From contig NZ_JAUSUM010000001.1 of the NCBI RefSeq assembly GCF_030813635.1, positions 992,001 to 1,056,000 of the forward strand: a DNA stretch of 64,000 nucleotides, read 5' to 3'. The notes below the pieces were generated by a model. The model saw only the letters and a list, made by a program, of their open reading frames with translations. It was not told the origin of the DNA and did not search any database. A program made the position numbers and the translations under genes. Shown here one piece after another: positions 47,984 to 56,900 of this stretch (within the stretch, counting starts at the first letter, position 1; each line of letters starts with the position of its first letter). The DNA comes from Salibacterium salarium (GTDB lineage Bacteria; Bacillota; Bacilli; Bacillales; Marinococcaceae).

Positions 47984-48628
47984 ATGACAGTATTTTTTTC
48001 ACTATGTGTATTGGCGTTTGCTGTGAGTGTTGATAGTTTCGGTGCGGGTCTTGCTTACGGTCTTAGAGGGTTAAAATTGCCGTTCTACTCTTTATTATGC
48101 ATTAGTTTGTGTTCAGCTTTTTCGGTATTGACTGGGGGAATGATGGCTGCACTAATGTCGAGATATCTTCCGGATGCCGTAACGGAAGTAATGGGTGGAG
48201 TTATTTTAATAGGCATTGGGATATGGGCAATTATACAAGTCTTGAAGGATGACACAAATCAAAATCAAAGCGTGAGACAAGGTGAAAAGAAAACGACATC
48301 CGAGCCAAAAGGGTTTTGGAAGCAGCTCGTCTTTATTGTGAAAAAACCGGATGAAGCGGATATTGATCATTCGGGGACAATTAATACTAAAGAAGCCGTG
48401 TTTTTAGGTGCTGCTCTTTCGCTTGATGCATTTGGTGCGGGCACGGCATCTGCTTTATTAGGATTGTCTCCTATCATTTTAGCTGTAACCGTTGGACTTA
48501 TGTGTGCTTTATTTTTATCGGTAGGTATGAAAGGCGGTCGTAAATTAGCCGGTACACCACTGGTTCAAAAGTTTTCATTTTTGCCGGGGGTTGTACTTAT
48601 CTGTTTAGGAGTATGGAATTTGCATTAA
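47984..48628 (+). CDS. ytaF: Sporulation membrane protein YtaF
   Basis: A 214 aa polytopic membrane protein, six transmembrane segments in two repeats (each starting AVSVDSFGAGLAYGL or ALSLDAFGAGTASAL) joined by a hydrophilic loop around residues 90-135. This internal duplication is typical of YtaF/MntP-like proteins. It is linked to sporulation in B. subtilis, but its transport substrate is unknown. It lies between mutM and coaE in the conserved order. Confidence 0.9.
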   Translation: MTVFFSLCVLAFAVSVDSFGAGLAYGLRGLKLPFYSLLCISLCSAFSVLTGGMMAALMSRYLPDAVTEVMGGVILIGIGIWAIIQVLKDDTNQNQSVRQGEKKTTSEPKGFWKQLVFIVKKPDEADIDHSGTINTKEAVFLGAALSLDAFGAGTASALLGLSPIILAVTVGLMCALFLSVGMKGGRKLAGTPLVQKFSFLPGVVLICLGVWNLH

Positions 48629-48656
48629 TTTAGTAATCAGAAAGGAGGGAGAGACG

Positions 48657-49250
48657 ATGATTATCGGATTGACAGGAGGAATAGCGAGTGGAAAGAGTCT
48701 AGTTTCTACGGAATTGGAGCAGTATGGGTATCCTGTCATTGATGCGGATCAGATTGCCAGAGAAGTTGCTGAACCAGGAGAATTGGCATACGAACAAATT
48801 GTCGAACATTTTGGAAATGAAATTTTGGAACTTGATGGAAGTTTAAATCGTAAAAAACTAGGGACATTGATTTTTTCGGACTCTGAGAAAAGACAAATAC
48901 TGAACCAAATCATGCATCCGGCGATTCGCAAACGAATGCTGGAGAAAAAAGCTATGTTTGAAAAACAAGGATATGATGTGATCGTGTTTGACCTTCCCTT
49001 GTTGATAGAAAATAATCTTCAGTTTATGGTGGATAAAGTGTTACTCGTTTATGTGAACAAAGAAGAACAGAAAAGACGTTTAATTCATCGGGACCAAGCG
49101 GGAGGAGAAGACGCAAACCAGAGAATAGCTTCACAAATGTCATTAGATGAAAAATTGGATTATGCGGATGCTATTATTGATAATAATACGACAAGAGAAC
49201 ATACTATCACTCAATTAAAAGACATACTAAAACAATGGAATATACATTGA
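48657..49250 (+). CDS. coaE: Dephospho-CoA kinase
   Basis: Last step of coenzyme A synthesis, phosphorylating the 3'-hydroxyl of dephospho-CoA. The 197 aa protein has the P-loop GLTGGIASGKSLVS at the N-terminus, DADQIARE and the lid Arg residues around VNKEEQKRRLIHRD. AAGGAGGGAGAG lies before the ATG. It closes the polA-mutM-ytaF-coaE unit before a strong terminator. Confidence 0.96.
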   Translation: MIIGLTGGIASGKSLVSTELEQYGYPVIDADQIAREVAEPGELAYEQIVEHFGNEILELDGSLNRKKLGTLIFSDSEKRQILNQIMHPAIRKRMLEKKAMFEKQGYDVIVFDLPLLIENNLQFMVDKVLLVYVNKEEQKRRLIHRDQAGGEDANQRIASQMSLDEKLDYADAIIDNNTTREHTITQLKDILKQWNIH

Positions 49251-49253
49251 TTT

Positions 49254-49294
49254 AACCTCTCCTTCAGGTGTTTTTACCGAAGGAGAGGTTTTTT
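49254..49294 (+). terminator. Intrinsic terminator after coaE
   Basis: AACCTCTCCTTC / GAAGGAGAGGTT stem, then TTTT. Confidence 0.93.
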
Positions 49295-49426
49295 AGATAC
49301 GATAGGGAATATAAAATTTTTGTTGTTTGGACGGGCTTCTCTTAAACTTTTCCTAAGCTCTATTCTTTTTTATAGATAGGAACAAATCCCTTATTTTTTT
49401 AAAAAAGGTACAAATTTTTATAATTA

Positions 49427-49435
49427 TGATATACT
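49427..49435 (+). promoter_or_regulatory. Extended -10 promoter for gapB
   Basis: TGATATACT fits TGN-TATAAT with one change in an AT-rich region about 60 bases before gapB. I cannot identify CcpN operators by eye, although gapB is CcpN-repressed in B. subtilis. Confidence 0.45.
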
Positions 49436-49491
49436 AATTATGAAATAATGGCTATTTAGTATAACATAATTGTGAGGAGGATATCTGTTTT

Positions 49492-50517
49492 ATGAAACCG
49501 AGAGTAGCTGTAAACGGATTTGGGCGTATTGGACGAATGGTATTTCGAAAGGCGTTAATGGATGAATCGCTTGATATCGTAGCTATTAATGCCAGTTATC
49601 CTGCGGAAACACTGGCTCATTTATTAAAATTTGATTCGACTCATGGCATCTTTGATGGAAATATTGAAAGCGATAACGATGAAATTATTGTAAATAATAA
49701 ACGAATTGCTATAGTGAATAATCGGAACCCTGAATATCTTCCATGGAAACAGTTGCAAGTAGATATCGTGGTGGAAGCTACAGGCAAATTTAAATCAAAA
49801 CACGAAGCTGAGCGTCATCTTACAGCAGGTGCACAAAAAGTAATCGTCACCGCACCGGGTAAAGAAGAAGATGTGACAATTGTGATGGGGGTGAACGAAG
49901 AGGAATATCAACCGGATAATCATCATATTATATCTAATTCTTCCTGCACTACTAATTGTTTAGCTCCTGTAGTGAAAGTCCTCGATTACACGTTTGGAAT
50001 AGAAAGTGGTTTAATGACAACCGTTCATTCTTACACGAATGATCAGATGAATATTGATAATCCTCATAAAGATTTACGAAGGGCAAGGTCTTGTGGACAG
50101 TCCATCATTCCAACCTCTACAGGTGCTGCTAAATCAATATCTAAATTACTGCCCCATCTTGATGGAAAAATGAATGGTATGGCGTTGCGGGTTCCAACAC
50201 CAAACGTATCTCTTGTTGATTTAGTCGTTAGTTTAGAAACCTGTGTCGATGCAGAAGATGTTAATCAGGCATTTGAAAAATCAGCACATACAAATATGAA
50301 AGGAATTTTGGATATAACAAATGATCCGCTTGTGTCGGTTGATTTTAACGGCAATAATCACTCAGCCATTGTGGATGGTTTGTCAACAACCGTAATGAAT
50401 AAAAAACAAGCAAAAATAATAGCTTGGTATGACAATGAGTGGGCTTACTCCTGCCGTGTCGTTGATTTAGTTCATTACGTTGGCTGTCTACTTTCTAAAA
50501 AAACGATGGTTAGTTAA
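49492..50517 (+). CDS. gapB: Glyceraldehyde-3-phosphate dehydrogenase, gluconeogenic (GapB)
   Basis: NADP-preferring GAPDH that works in gluconeogenesis. The 341 aa protein has AVNGFGRIGRMVFRKAL at the start and the catalytic Cys152 in SNSSCTTNCLAP. The residues after the first beta strand (NASYPAETLAHLLKFDSTHG) and the coaE neighbourhood identify GapB rather than glycolytic GapA. GAGGAGGATA precedes the ATG. It is monocistronic, and the usual partner speD is not downstream. Confidence 0.94.
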   Translation: MKPRVAVNGFGRIGRMVFRKALMDESLDIVAINASYPAETLAHLLKFDSTHGIFDGNIESDNDEIIVNNKRIAIVNNRNPEYLPWKQLQVDIVVEATGKFKSKHEAERHLTAGAQKVIVTAPGKEEDVTIVMGVNEEEYQPDNHHIISNSSCTTNCLAPVVKVLDYTFGIESGLMTTVHSYTNDQMNIDNPHKDLRRARSCGQSIIPTSTGAAKSISKLLPHLDGKMNGMALRVPTPNVSLVDLVVSLETCVDAEDVNQAFEKSAHTNMKGILDITNDPLVSVDFNGNNHSAIVDGLSTTVMNKKQAKIIAWYDNEWAYSCRVVDLVHYVGCLLSKKTMVS

Positions 50518-50535
50518 ATAGTTATGATGGATAAT

Positions 50536-50568
50536 ACCCTATTCCATTGGATTGGAATAGGGTTGTTG
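50536..50568. terminator. Hairpin after gapB
   Basis: ACCCTATTCC / GGAATAGGGT stem with an 8-base loop; the T tract is poor (TGTTGG). It lies between gapB and the convergent minus-strand gene and may serve both. Confidence 0.6.
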
Positions 50569-50620
50569 GAATTTATCACCATTATTTCTCAGAAGAGTCT
50601 CAATATAACTAGAACAGGCA

Positions 50621-51106
50621 TCAAGAATGGAAAGAAGATCTTTTGTTATCTATCCAGCGAATCCACACTATCAATGTTCGGACTAACCAAAAGGAAAATG
50701 TTAGATACGCTAATGTGTAATAACTGTTCCATCCATTTCCATACTGAATAAGCTTAGTGTTTTTTTCCAACCAATTTTCCACTATTGCCATAGGCCCACT
50801 AAAGAAGAACACATTTGGTATTGTTTTCAGTAAATTTTTTTGAAACGTAAACTGGTTGTAGGCAACACATAACAGTGGAAATATGATGTAAATGTAGACG
50901 ACATTAGAATCAAAAGACTTGGCAAAATAACGTTTAGGATACCTCACTAATTTTTTCTGAACGACCGGTACATCCAAAAGCGTACAAACCAATGTTTTTA
51001 ATAAATAAACGAGAATCCACTCTTTTATCGGCCCTTTGCGAAATAAAAGAGTCATCCCTCCAACTCCTATGATGGTTGTTATATTCAATACCGTTTTATC
51101 TTTCAT
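50621..51106 (-). CDS. CBO0543-like polytopic membrane protein
   Basis: A 161 aa hydrophobic protein with four to five probable transmembrane segments. I recognise the pattern of the CBO0543 family (WILVYLLKTLVCTLLDVPVV, PMAIVENWLEKNT and WNSYYTLAYLTFSFWLVR) seen in Firmicutes; the function is unknown. AGGAGGGTGTCGAA precedes the ATG, so it is a translated gene. It occupies the gapB-nrdR interval on the opposite strand, where B. subtilis has speD, and is probably an insertion. Confidence 0.75.
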   Translation of the reverse strand: MKDKTVLNITTIIGVGGMTLLFRKGPIKEWILVYLLKTLVCTLLDVPVVQKKLVRYPKRYFAKSFDSNVVYIYIIFPLLCVAYNQFTFQKNLLKTIPNVFFFSGPMAIVENWLEKNTKLIQYGNGWNSYYTLAYLTFSFWLVRTLIVWIRWIDNKRSSFHS

Positions 51107-51304
51107 TTCGACACCCTCCTATTCATATATTGTCTCTTTTTTTAAATAATATGTTCCTTTCTTATCCTTTCTTTTCCCCTTCTCCTCTCTTTCTTTCCAA
51201 TCGGCAAGCTTTAATGGTATGATGGAGTATATGAATGTATCGTTAAATGAAGCTTTTTGTAAATAAAGATGTCGGACATAGTTCGTTTAGTGGAGATGAT
51301 AAAT

Positions 51305-51766
51305 ATGCGTTGTCCCTCTTGTCATTCCAATGGAACAAGAGTGCTTGATTCTAGACCGAGCAATGAAGGGAAATCAATAAGGCGTCGGCGTGAATGCGAT
51401 GCCTGTCATGAACGTTTCACCACATTTGAAATGGTAGAAGAAATTCCGCTTGTTGTCGTAAAAAAAGAAGGAACGAGAGAGGAATTCAGCCGCGAAAAAA
51501 TATTGCGTGGTCTTATTCGTGCTTGTGAAAAAAGGCCGGTTGCTCTAGAAACGCTGGAAGATATCGTTAGTGAAGTAGAACAACAGCTTCGCAGTGACGG
51601 AAAGTCAGAGATACAAAGCGAAGAAGTTGGGGAATTGGTTATGGAAAGACTTGCTAATGTCGATGATGTCGCGTATGTCCGATTTGCTTCGGTGTATAGA
51701 CAATTTAAAGACATTAATGTTTTCATTGATGAATTGAAAGAATTGATTAGTAAGGATGAAAAATAG
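51305..51766 (+). CDS. nrdR: Transcriptional repressor NrdR
   Basis: Zinc- and nucleotide-binding repressor of ribonucleotide reductase genes. The 153 aa protein has the N-terminal zinc ribbon [18 protein letters not shown] with CxxC pairs and an ATP-cone domain (about 49-139). The frame opens at 51269, but the ATG at 51305 follows GTGGAGATG and matches the family start. dnaB follows after 56 bases, the conserved nrdR-dnaB-dnaI order. No NrdR box is recognisable near it. Confidence 0.96.
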   Translation: MRCPSCHSNGTRVLDSRPSNEGKSIRRRRECDACHERFTTFEMVEEIPLVVVKKEGTREEFSREKILRGLIRACEKRPVALETLEDIVSEVEQQLRSDGKSEIQSEEVGELVMERLANVDDVAYVRFASVYRQFKDINVFIDELKELISKDEK

Positions 51767-51822
51767 AGAATGATTGTGTTATGTCTAAATGTGCTCTGAT
51801 CAATCAAAGAGGGGAGGCAGCC

Positions 51823-53259
51823 ATGATTATGCACTGGACAGAGCTTTTACCAGTTGATAGATTTTCAGTACGAACAGCTGATCAATTAGGAGATAGAGAC
51901 TTTAAAACATTGCAATTATTATATCAACCTCTTGTTGGGTCGACAGCTATTTCATTATATTCCATGTTGTGGAGTAAATTGGAAAAAGACTGTTTTTTCA
52001 GCAGTGAAGCGGTTCACCATGAATTAATGGCGATGCTCAGCCTCCCGCTCGATGACATTTTTGAGGCAAGAAGGCGATTAGAAGGTATTGGATTACTGCG
52101 TACGTTTCAAAGAAAAGAAGATACTTCTACGTTATTTATTTATGAAATCCAGCCGCCTATGACACCGGCACAATTTTTTCAAAATGATGTTCTAAGTGTT
52201 TTTTTATTTAATAAACTGGGGAAAAATCGATATCTTGAGTTAAGAAACCGTTTTATGATTGAAGCCATTGATGAAAGAGCATATACGGAAGTAACAGCAG
52301 CGTTTAATGATGTTTATACTTCTTTACAATACTCAGAGATGACTCCTGTGATGAATGAGAATGCTTTTGCAGATAGTCATGAATATCAAGGAATCGTTCA
52401 TAACGGCGATGTTACATTTAGGGAAGAAGAGTATGATTTAGAGTTGTTGAAAGCCGATCTTCCCGTTTTTATTGACGGTGATACATTGTTAGATGAGCCT
52501 ACAAAATTAGCCATAGTCCGTTTGGCTTTTGTGTACCGGATTGAGCCGTTAGTGATGAGCAAATTGGTCCAGCAGTCATTGGCTAGTGATGAAACGGTAG
52601 ATCAGAACGAATTGCGTCGCAGAGCACAGGAATGGTATCGCACGGAACACGGAAGTTCTCCGCCTGCTCTTGGAATGCGGACGCAGCCGGATAAGTATCG
52701 AACGATGAAAGAAAAAGATGAAAAAGATGAATCTTTAACAGAGCATGAAAAAATGGTACTTTTTTATGAAAAAACATCGCCGTTGTCTTTTCTAGAAAGT
52801 GTTTCTGATGGAGCAAAGGCCCCGCAAACAGATGTGAAACTTGTTGAATCACTCTTATTTGATTATCAACTACAGCCTGGTGTGGTCAACGTATTGGTTG
52901 ACTATGCTATGAGATTAAATAATATGAAGCTGGTCAAAAATTTCGTTCAGACTATTGCAGGACAGTGGTCGAGAAAGAAGATTTATACAGTGGAAGATGC
53001 AATGGAGCTTGCTAAAAGAGAATATCAGGAGAAAAAGAAACGGGCGCAACAGGAGTCATCCCGTTCCACGTCGTCTAACAATAAAAATCGTTCTACTCGT
53101 CCTTATGTGAGAAAGGACAAGCTTCCAAAGTGGCTTGAGAATGATAATAATCAAGAGAAAACAGCGGAATCTAAACAAGAAGAAGAAACAAAGCTTAATG
53201 AAGAAAAACAACAGTTTGAGGAAATGCTTAGGTTGCGTAAAAGCAGCCGCCAAAAATGA
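51823..53259 (+). CDS. dnaB: Replication initiation and membrane attachment protein DnaB
   Basis: Firmicute DnaB is a helicase co-loader acting with DnaD and DnaI at oriC; it is unrelated to the E. coli helicase of the same name. The 478 aa protein has a winged-helix N-terminal DDBH1 domain (about 1-110), a middle DDBH2 domain (about 300-400) and a charged Lys/Glu/Asn-rich tail. The frame opens at 51781; ATG 51823 follows AGAGGGGAGGCAG and is preferred, with a second ATG two codons later. dnaI follows after 11 bases. Confidence 0.93.
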   Translation: MIMHWTELLPVDRFSVRTADQLGDRDFKTLQLLYQPLVGSTAISLYSMLWSKLEKDCFFSSEAVHHELMAMLSLPLDDIFEARRRLEGIGLLRTFQRKEDTSTLFIYEIQPPMTPAQFFQNDVLSVFLFNKLGKNRYLELRNRFMIEAIDERAYTEVTAAFNDVYTSLQYSEMTPVMNENAFADSHEYQGIVHNGDVTFREEEYDLELLKADLPVFIDGDTLLDEPTKLAIVRLAFVYRIEPLVMSKLVQQSLASDETVDQNELRRRAQEWYRTEHGSSPPALGMRTQPDKYRTMKEKDEKDESLTEHEKMVLFYEKTSPLSFLESVSDGAKAPQTDVKLVESLLFDYQLQPGVVNVLVDYAMRLNNMKLVKNFVQTIAGQWSRKKIYTVEDAMELAKREYQEKKKRAQQESSRSTSSNNKNRSTRPYVRKDKLPKWLENDNNQEKTAESKQEEETKLNEEKQQFEEMLRLRKSSRQK

Positions 53260-53270
53260 GGTGACCAACA

Positions 53271-54203
53271 ATGAATTCTATCCGGTCGTCGTTGGACCAG
53301 TTTATGAAAAACAAAGACTGGCGACGCCGTTACGAAGAACTGCGGGAAGAAGTATTATCTTATCCTAAGATACAAACATTCCAACAGGAACATCCAGAAG
53401 TGACAGAAGAAGCCATGGAGAACAACATGATGAAGTTGTTTGAATACAAACGTGAAAGGCAGAATTGTGACACCTGTCCAGGACTTAAAAATTGTCCTAA
53501 TATGATGCAGGGCTATCAGCCGGAATTGTATTCAGATACTGGTCAACTAACTGTTCGTTACCACCCATGCCGTCTCAAACAACAGGCCGATGAGCAAAAA
53601 AGACAGCAATCACTCATTCAAAGCATGCATATTCCAAAAGAAATTCTTGAAGCCAGCTTTGACGATATCGAACAAGATCATGCCAGCAGATTGTCGGCAA
53701 GCAATGCTTGTTTGAAATTCGCATTTGAAGCAAATCCGGGGGAGGACGCAACCGGCTTGTACTTACACGGAAAATTCGGGGTAGGAAAGACGTACATGGT
53801 AGGTGCGATTGCTAATGAATTGATGGTGCGTGATATTTCTTCCATGATAGTGTATGCTCCTGATTTTTTCCGAGAAATGAAACAGGCTTTATCGGATGGA
53901 ACAGTGCAGGAAAAAATGGATGAAGTCAAAAATGCAGAAGTGTTAATGCTTGACGATATTGGTGCAGAAACAACGTCAGCTTGGATCCGTGATGATGTCC
54001 TTGGTGTTATCCTTCAATACCGTTTGATGCAAAAACTACCAACAGTGTATACGTCAAATTATGACTATGATGAATTAGAAAACCATCTTGCCTATTCTCA
54101 AAAAGGTGGCATTGAAGAATTAAAAGCAAAACGAATTATGGAACGGGTTAAACATTTAACGGTTCCGGTATTTGTGGATGGAAAAAATCGAAGAGAAATG
54201 TAA
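53271..54203 (+). CDS. dnaI: Primosomal helicase loader DnaI
   Basis: AAA+ ATPase that loads the replicative helicase DnaC in Bacillus. The 310 aa protein has an N-terminal zinc-binding domain with CDTCPGLKNC, Walker A GKFGVGKTYM near residue 166 and Walker B VLMLDDIGAE near residue 224. It begins 11 bases after dnaB with AAATGAGGTG and ends the nrdR-dnaB-dnaI unit. Confidence 0.95.
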   Translation: MNSIRSSLDQFMKNKDWRRRYEELREEVLSYPKIQTFQQEHPEVTEEAMENNMMKLFEYKRERQNCDTCPGLKNCPNMMQGYQPELYSDTGQLTVRYHPCRLKQQADEQKRQQSLIQSMHIPKEILEASFDDIEQDHASRLSASNACLKFAFEANPGEDATGLYLHGKFGVGKTYMVGAIANELMVRDISSMIVYAPDFFREMKQALSDGTVQEKMDEVKNAEVLMLDDIGAETTSAWIRDDVLGVILQYRLMQKLPTVYTSNYDYDELENHLAYSQKGGIEELKAKRIMERVKHLTVPVFVDGKNRREM

Positions 54204-54269
54204 AGATTCCCGCCAATCTGTGGGAAAATGATAGGAAAATATGGTAGACTGAAAGTATTGTTTATAAAT

Positions 54270-54285
54270 GTATGACAAATCATAC
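54270..54285. promoter_or_regulatory. Dyad upstream of mqnC next to a -10-like element
   Basis: GTATGACAAATCATAC is a perfect 6-bp dyad with a 4-base centre, immediately before TATACT at 54287-54292. It could be an operator in the mqnC promoter. No regulator can be named. Confidence 0.3.
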
Positions 54286-54347
54286 GTATACTATTTTTAC
54301 CGGACAAAAAATGCCCGGATTCATTCTCGAGGTTTGGGGGTTAAGTA

Positions 54348-55457
54348 ATGAGTATAGACTCGATTCTGACAAAAGCTTTGAATGGAGAACGCTTGACAAT
54401 GGAAGATGCGGTGGCACTATATGAAAGTGATGAATTAGAAAAAATAGGTGCTGCGGCTAATGAAATAACGAAGAGGTGGCACCCTGAACCGGTAACCACA
54501 TTTGTTATAGGACGGAATGTTAACTATACAAACTTATGTGATACGTATTGTCGTTTTTGCGCATTTTATCGAAAACCCGGATCATCTGACGGCTATGTTC
54601 TTTCAGATGAAGATATTTTTAATAAAATACAAGAAACACAAGATGTAGATGGCACTGAAATCTTAATGCAGGGTGGTACGAATCCAGATTTACCGTTCAG
54701 CTATTACACTGATTTGCTTCGTAATATTAAGAAGAGGTTCCCTAACATCACTATGCATTCTTTTTCACCTTCTGAAATATTTAAAATGTCGGAAGTATCT
54801 GGCCTTTCCATTGAAGAGGTGTTAACAGAATTACATGAAGCAGGATTGGATTCTGTACCTGGTGGCGGTGCTGAAATTTTGACGGAAAAGACTCGTCAAA
54901 AAGTGAGTCGTTTAAAGTCAAGCTGGGAAGAATGGATTGAGTGCATGAAGACAGCGAAGAAAGTCGGTATGCATGGAACAGCCACAATGGTTATTGGATT
55001 AACAGAGACATACGAAGAGCGCGCTCTGCACCTGCAGCGGATTCGTGATGCTCAAGATGAAATGGATTGTTTCCTTGCCTTTATTTCCTGGACATTTCAG
55101 CCTGGAAATAATGGGATGAAAGGAGAAATCATTTCGTCTGAAGGTTACTTGAAAAACGTTGCGATTTCCCGTTTATTCTTAGATAATATTCCTAACTTCC
55201 AGTCTTCCTGGGTAACGATGGGACCAATAACCGGGAAGAAATCATTGGAATTTGGCTGTAATGATTTCGGGAGTACGATGATGGAGGAAAACGTTGTATC
55301 AGCAGCCGGAACAACACATAAGGTGAACACGAACGAAATTTTGAAGTATATCCGTGAAGCTGGAAAAATCCCGGCGCAACGTGATACAAAATATAATATT
55401 TTACGCCGGTTCGACGGCGAAACGACAGCAGAAAAAGACTTCGTCATGCAAAATTAA
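54348..55457 (+). CDS. mqnC: Cyclic dehypoxanthinyl futalosine synthase MqnC (radical SAM)
   Basis: Radical SAM enzyme of the futalosine route to menaquinone, cyclising dehypoxanthine futalosine. The 369 aa product has the 4Fe-4S motif C64-xxx-C68-xx-C71 (CDTYCRFCAF), ILMQGGTNPDLPFSYY, DSVPGGGAEILTEKTR and WVTMGPITGKKSLEFGCNDFG, which together fit MqnC rather than MqnE or CofH. GGGGGTTAAGT precedes the ATG. It is alone here; the other mqn genes are not in the window. B. subtilis uses the classical men pathway and has no such gene at this site. Confidence 0.88.
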   Translation: MSIDSILTKALNGERLTMEDAVALYESDELEKIGAAANEITKRWHPEPVTTFVIGRNVNYTNLCDTYCRFCAFYRKPGSSDGYVLSDEDIFNKIQETQDVDGTEILMQGGTNPDLPFSYYTDLLRNIKKRFPNITMHSFSPSEIFKMSEVSGLSIEEVLTELHEAGLDSVPGGGAEILTEKTRQKVSRLKSSWEEWIECMKTAKKVGMHGTATMVIGLTETYEERALHLQRIRDAQDEMDCFLAFISWTFQPGNNGMKGEIISSEGYLKNVAISRLFLDNIPNFQSSWVTMGPITGKKSLEFGCNDFGSTMMEENVVSAAGTTHKVNTNEILKYIREAGKIPAQRDTKYNILRRFDGETTAEKDFVMQN

Positions 55458-55469
55458 AATAAAACATTT

Positions 55470-55500
55470 AACCTCCTGAAACGATTTCGGGAGGTTTTTA
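55470..55500 (+). terminator. Intrinsic terminator after mqnC
   Basis: AACCTCCTGAAA / TTTCGGGAGGTT stem, then TTTAC. Confidence 0.92.
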
Positions 55501-55693
55501 CGTGGTTCGAACAATTAATATCGCCCACCATTATCATAATATTGATCCATGCTTTATTCACATCTCCTCCTTAAGAATTCGTTTCATCCTACGCAGATTT
55601 TTTTAGGCATGTTTCTTGTTCCTTTTCCATAGTTATAAAACAGTACAAACCATGCAAAAGATAAAGATGCCGTGAGTAAGGGGGAATGAACGA

Positions 55694-56551
55694 TTGTTCT
55701 CAATCGATTTTGAATGTGAAGCGGATAGCGCTGTAGTTTATCAAATTTTTACACAAGATAAACGAGAATGGGAACAAAAAGGAATAAACACCGGTGATAT
55801 TTACAAACATAACGCCAAAATAAAGTGGGATTTCTATGGAAATGAGCAACAGTGGCGGGAGAGTCTTGTTCCTTATTTGGCTGCCAGTCTGTGTGATTAT
55901 ATGGTAGAAGAAAAAGAATTGCAGTGGGTACAAGGGTACATTGAACGAACATTTTTATATGAAGAAGAAGCCCCGGCTATTACCGATATTGCGAACTCCT
56001 TGTTGGACGGGAAGAGGGAAGATGTTCCGGAAACCAGTCTTTTACAAAAAAGAAAACACTTTGTCTATCGGGAAATGACCGAAGAAATGAAGCAAACGAA
56101 AGAAATTCAATGGGAACCTATGCTTACATTCCGTTTAGGCACCTATCATCACTTACTTGTAAAGGCGGCTTCAGCTGCAATTGATGAGTACAAATGGGAA
56201 CAAGAATATCAAACAATGATTGAAGGGTGCCGCCATTACATTAAACATACAAACCCGACGTGTCCGGAACTTCATGTTTTACTTCAGGAAGAACCAGTAT
56301 TTTTAGATGAAGATAAACAAATCATTGATGAGTGGACAAGACTTCATCATTTAGAACCGACGATTGTTTTTGAGAAACAGTTGCCTTTTGAATATATGGT
56401 TATCAGTCCAGCGGTAAGTCTAGCACCGGAGCAATTATTTATTTATTCTGATACAGAAGACGGAACGGTTCAAACGTTTCAAATGATTTTTCAAGAAAAA
56501 ATGAAAACTTTTCCAAAAAAAGAATGGCCGTTAAAACAAAAGAAGGCTTGA
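55694..56551 (+). CDS. ytxC: Sporulation protein YtxC
   Basis: A 285 aa YtxC-family protein linked to sporulation; molecular function unknown. It is hydrophilic, with conserved blocks FVYREMTEEM, MLTFRLGTYHHLL near residue 150 and EEFV-like acidic helices, and no membrane segment. The start is TTG, chosen because AAGGGGG lies 9 bases upstream. It sits between dnaI/mqnC and thrS in the expected position. The thrS promoter overlaps its 3' end. Confidence 0.85.
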   Translation: MFSIDFECEADSAVVYQIFTQDKREWEQKGINTGDIYKHNAKIKWDFYGNEQQWRESLVPYLAASLCDYMVEEKELQWVQGYIERTFLYEEEAPAITDIANSLLDGKREDVPETSLLQKRKHFVYREMTEEMKQTKEIQWEPMLTFRLGTYHHLLVKAASAAIDEYKWEQEYQTMIEGCRHYIKHTNPTCPELHVLLQEEPVFLDEDKQIIDEWTRLHHLEPTIVFEKQLPFEYMVISPAVSLAPEQLFIYSDTEDGTVQTFQMIFQEKMKTFPKKEWPLKQKKA

Positions 56552-56576
56552 TTTTCATTGGAATTCTCTCTATAAT
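56548..56576 (+). promoter_or_regulatory. SigA promoter for thrS
   Basis: TTGATT at 56548-56553, 17-base spacer, TATAAT at 56571-56576. The -35 overlaps the ytxC stop codon, and the T-box leader begins just downstream. Confidence 0.8.
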
Positions 56577-56594
56577 GACAATCATAAAATAGTA

Positions 56595-56871
56595 TTAACA
56601 AAAGGAAAATGCGTTCATAAGGACAAGAGAAATTATGGTTTTTTTACTTTAGAGAGAAAAGTCATGGCTGAAAGCTTTTCGTAAAAATATAGTTTCTTAC
56701 CACCTTTTAGCAGCAGCGGGGAACAGGAATTGCTTACATACCTTCCTTACTATCCGTTGACGACAACCGAATCGTTACTTCGGTCTTTGAGATTAGACAT
56801 AGGTCTGAAAACAAGGGTGGAACCGCGTATATTACGCCCCTTCTGTACAAGGAAGGGGTGTTTTTTATGGT
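56595..56871 (+). ncRNA. T-box riboswitch upstream of thrS
   Basis: The T-box sequence AGGGTGGAACCGCG is at 56814-56827, followed by the terminator stem GCCCCTTC / GAAGGGGT and TTTTTT (56834-56871). Stem I can be drawn with AAAAGG near 56600 pairing with CCTTTT near 56703. On its 3' side the threonine codon ACC at 56699-56701 is the likely specifier. Uncharged tRNA-Thr would pair with it and the T-box bulge, favouring the antiterminator and thrS expression. The T-box and terminator are certain; the specifier assignment is inferred. Confidence 0.93.
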
Positions 56872-56900
56872 TATATATGAAGACATAGGAGGGAATGAAG

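Noticed and set aside
50524-50751. 75-codon plus-strand frame after gapB
   Set aside because: It contains the gapB hairpin and lies antisense to the CBO0543-like gene, which has a better ribosome site and membrane-protein pattern.
54204-54347. Riboswitch upstream of mqnC
   Set aside because: The leader is only about 140 bases with small hairpins (CCCGCC...GTGGG, CCGG...CCGG) and no terminator or known aptamer consensus.
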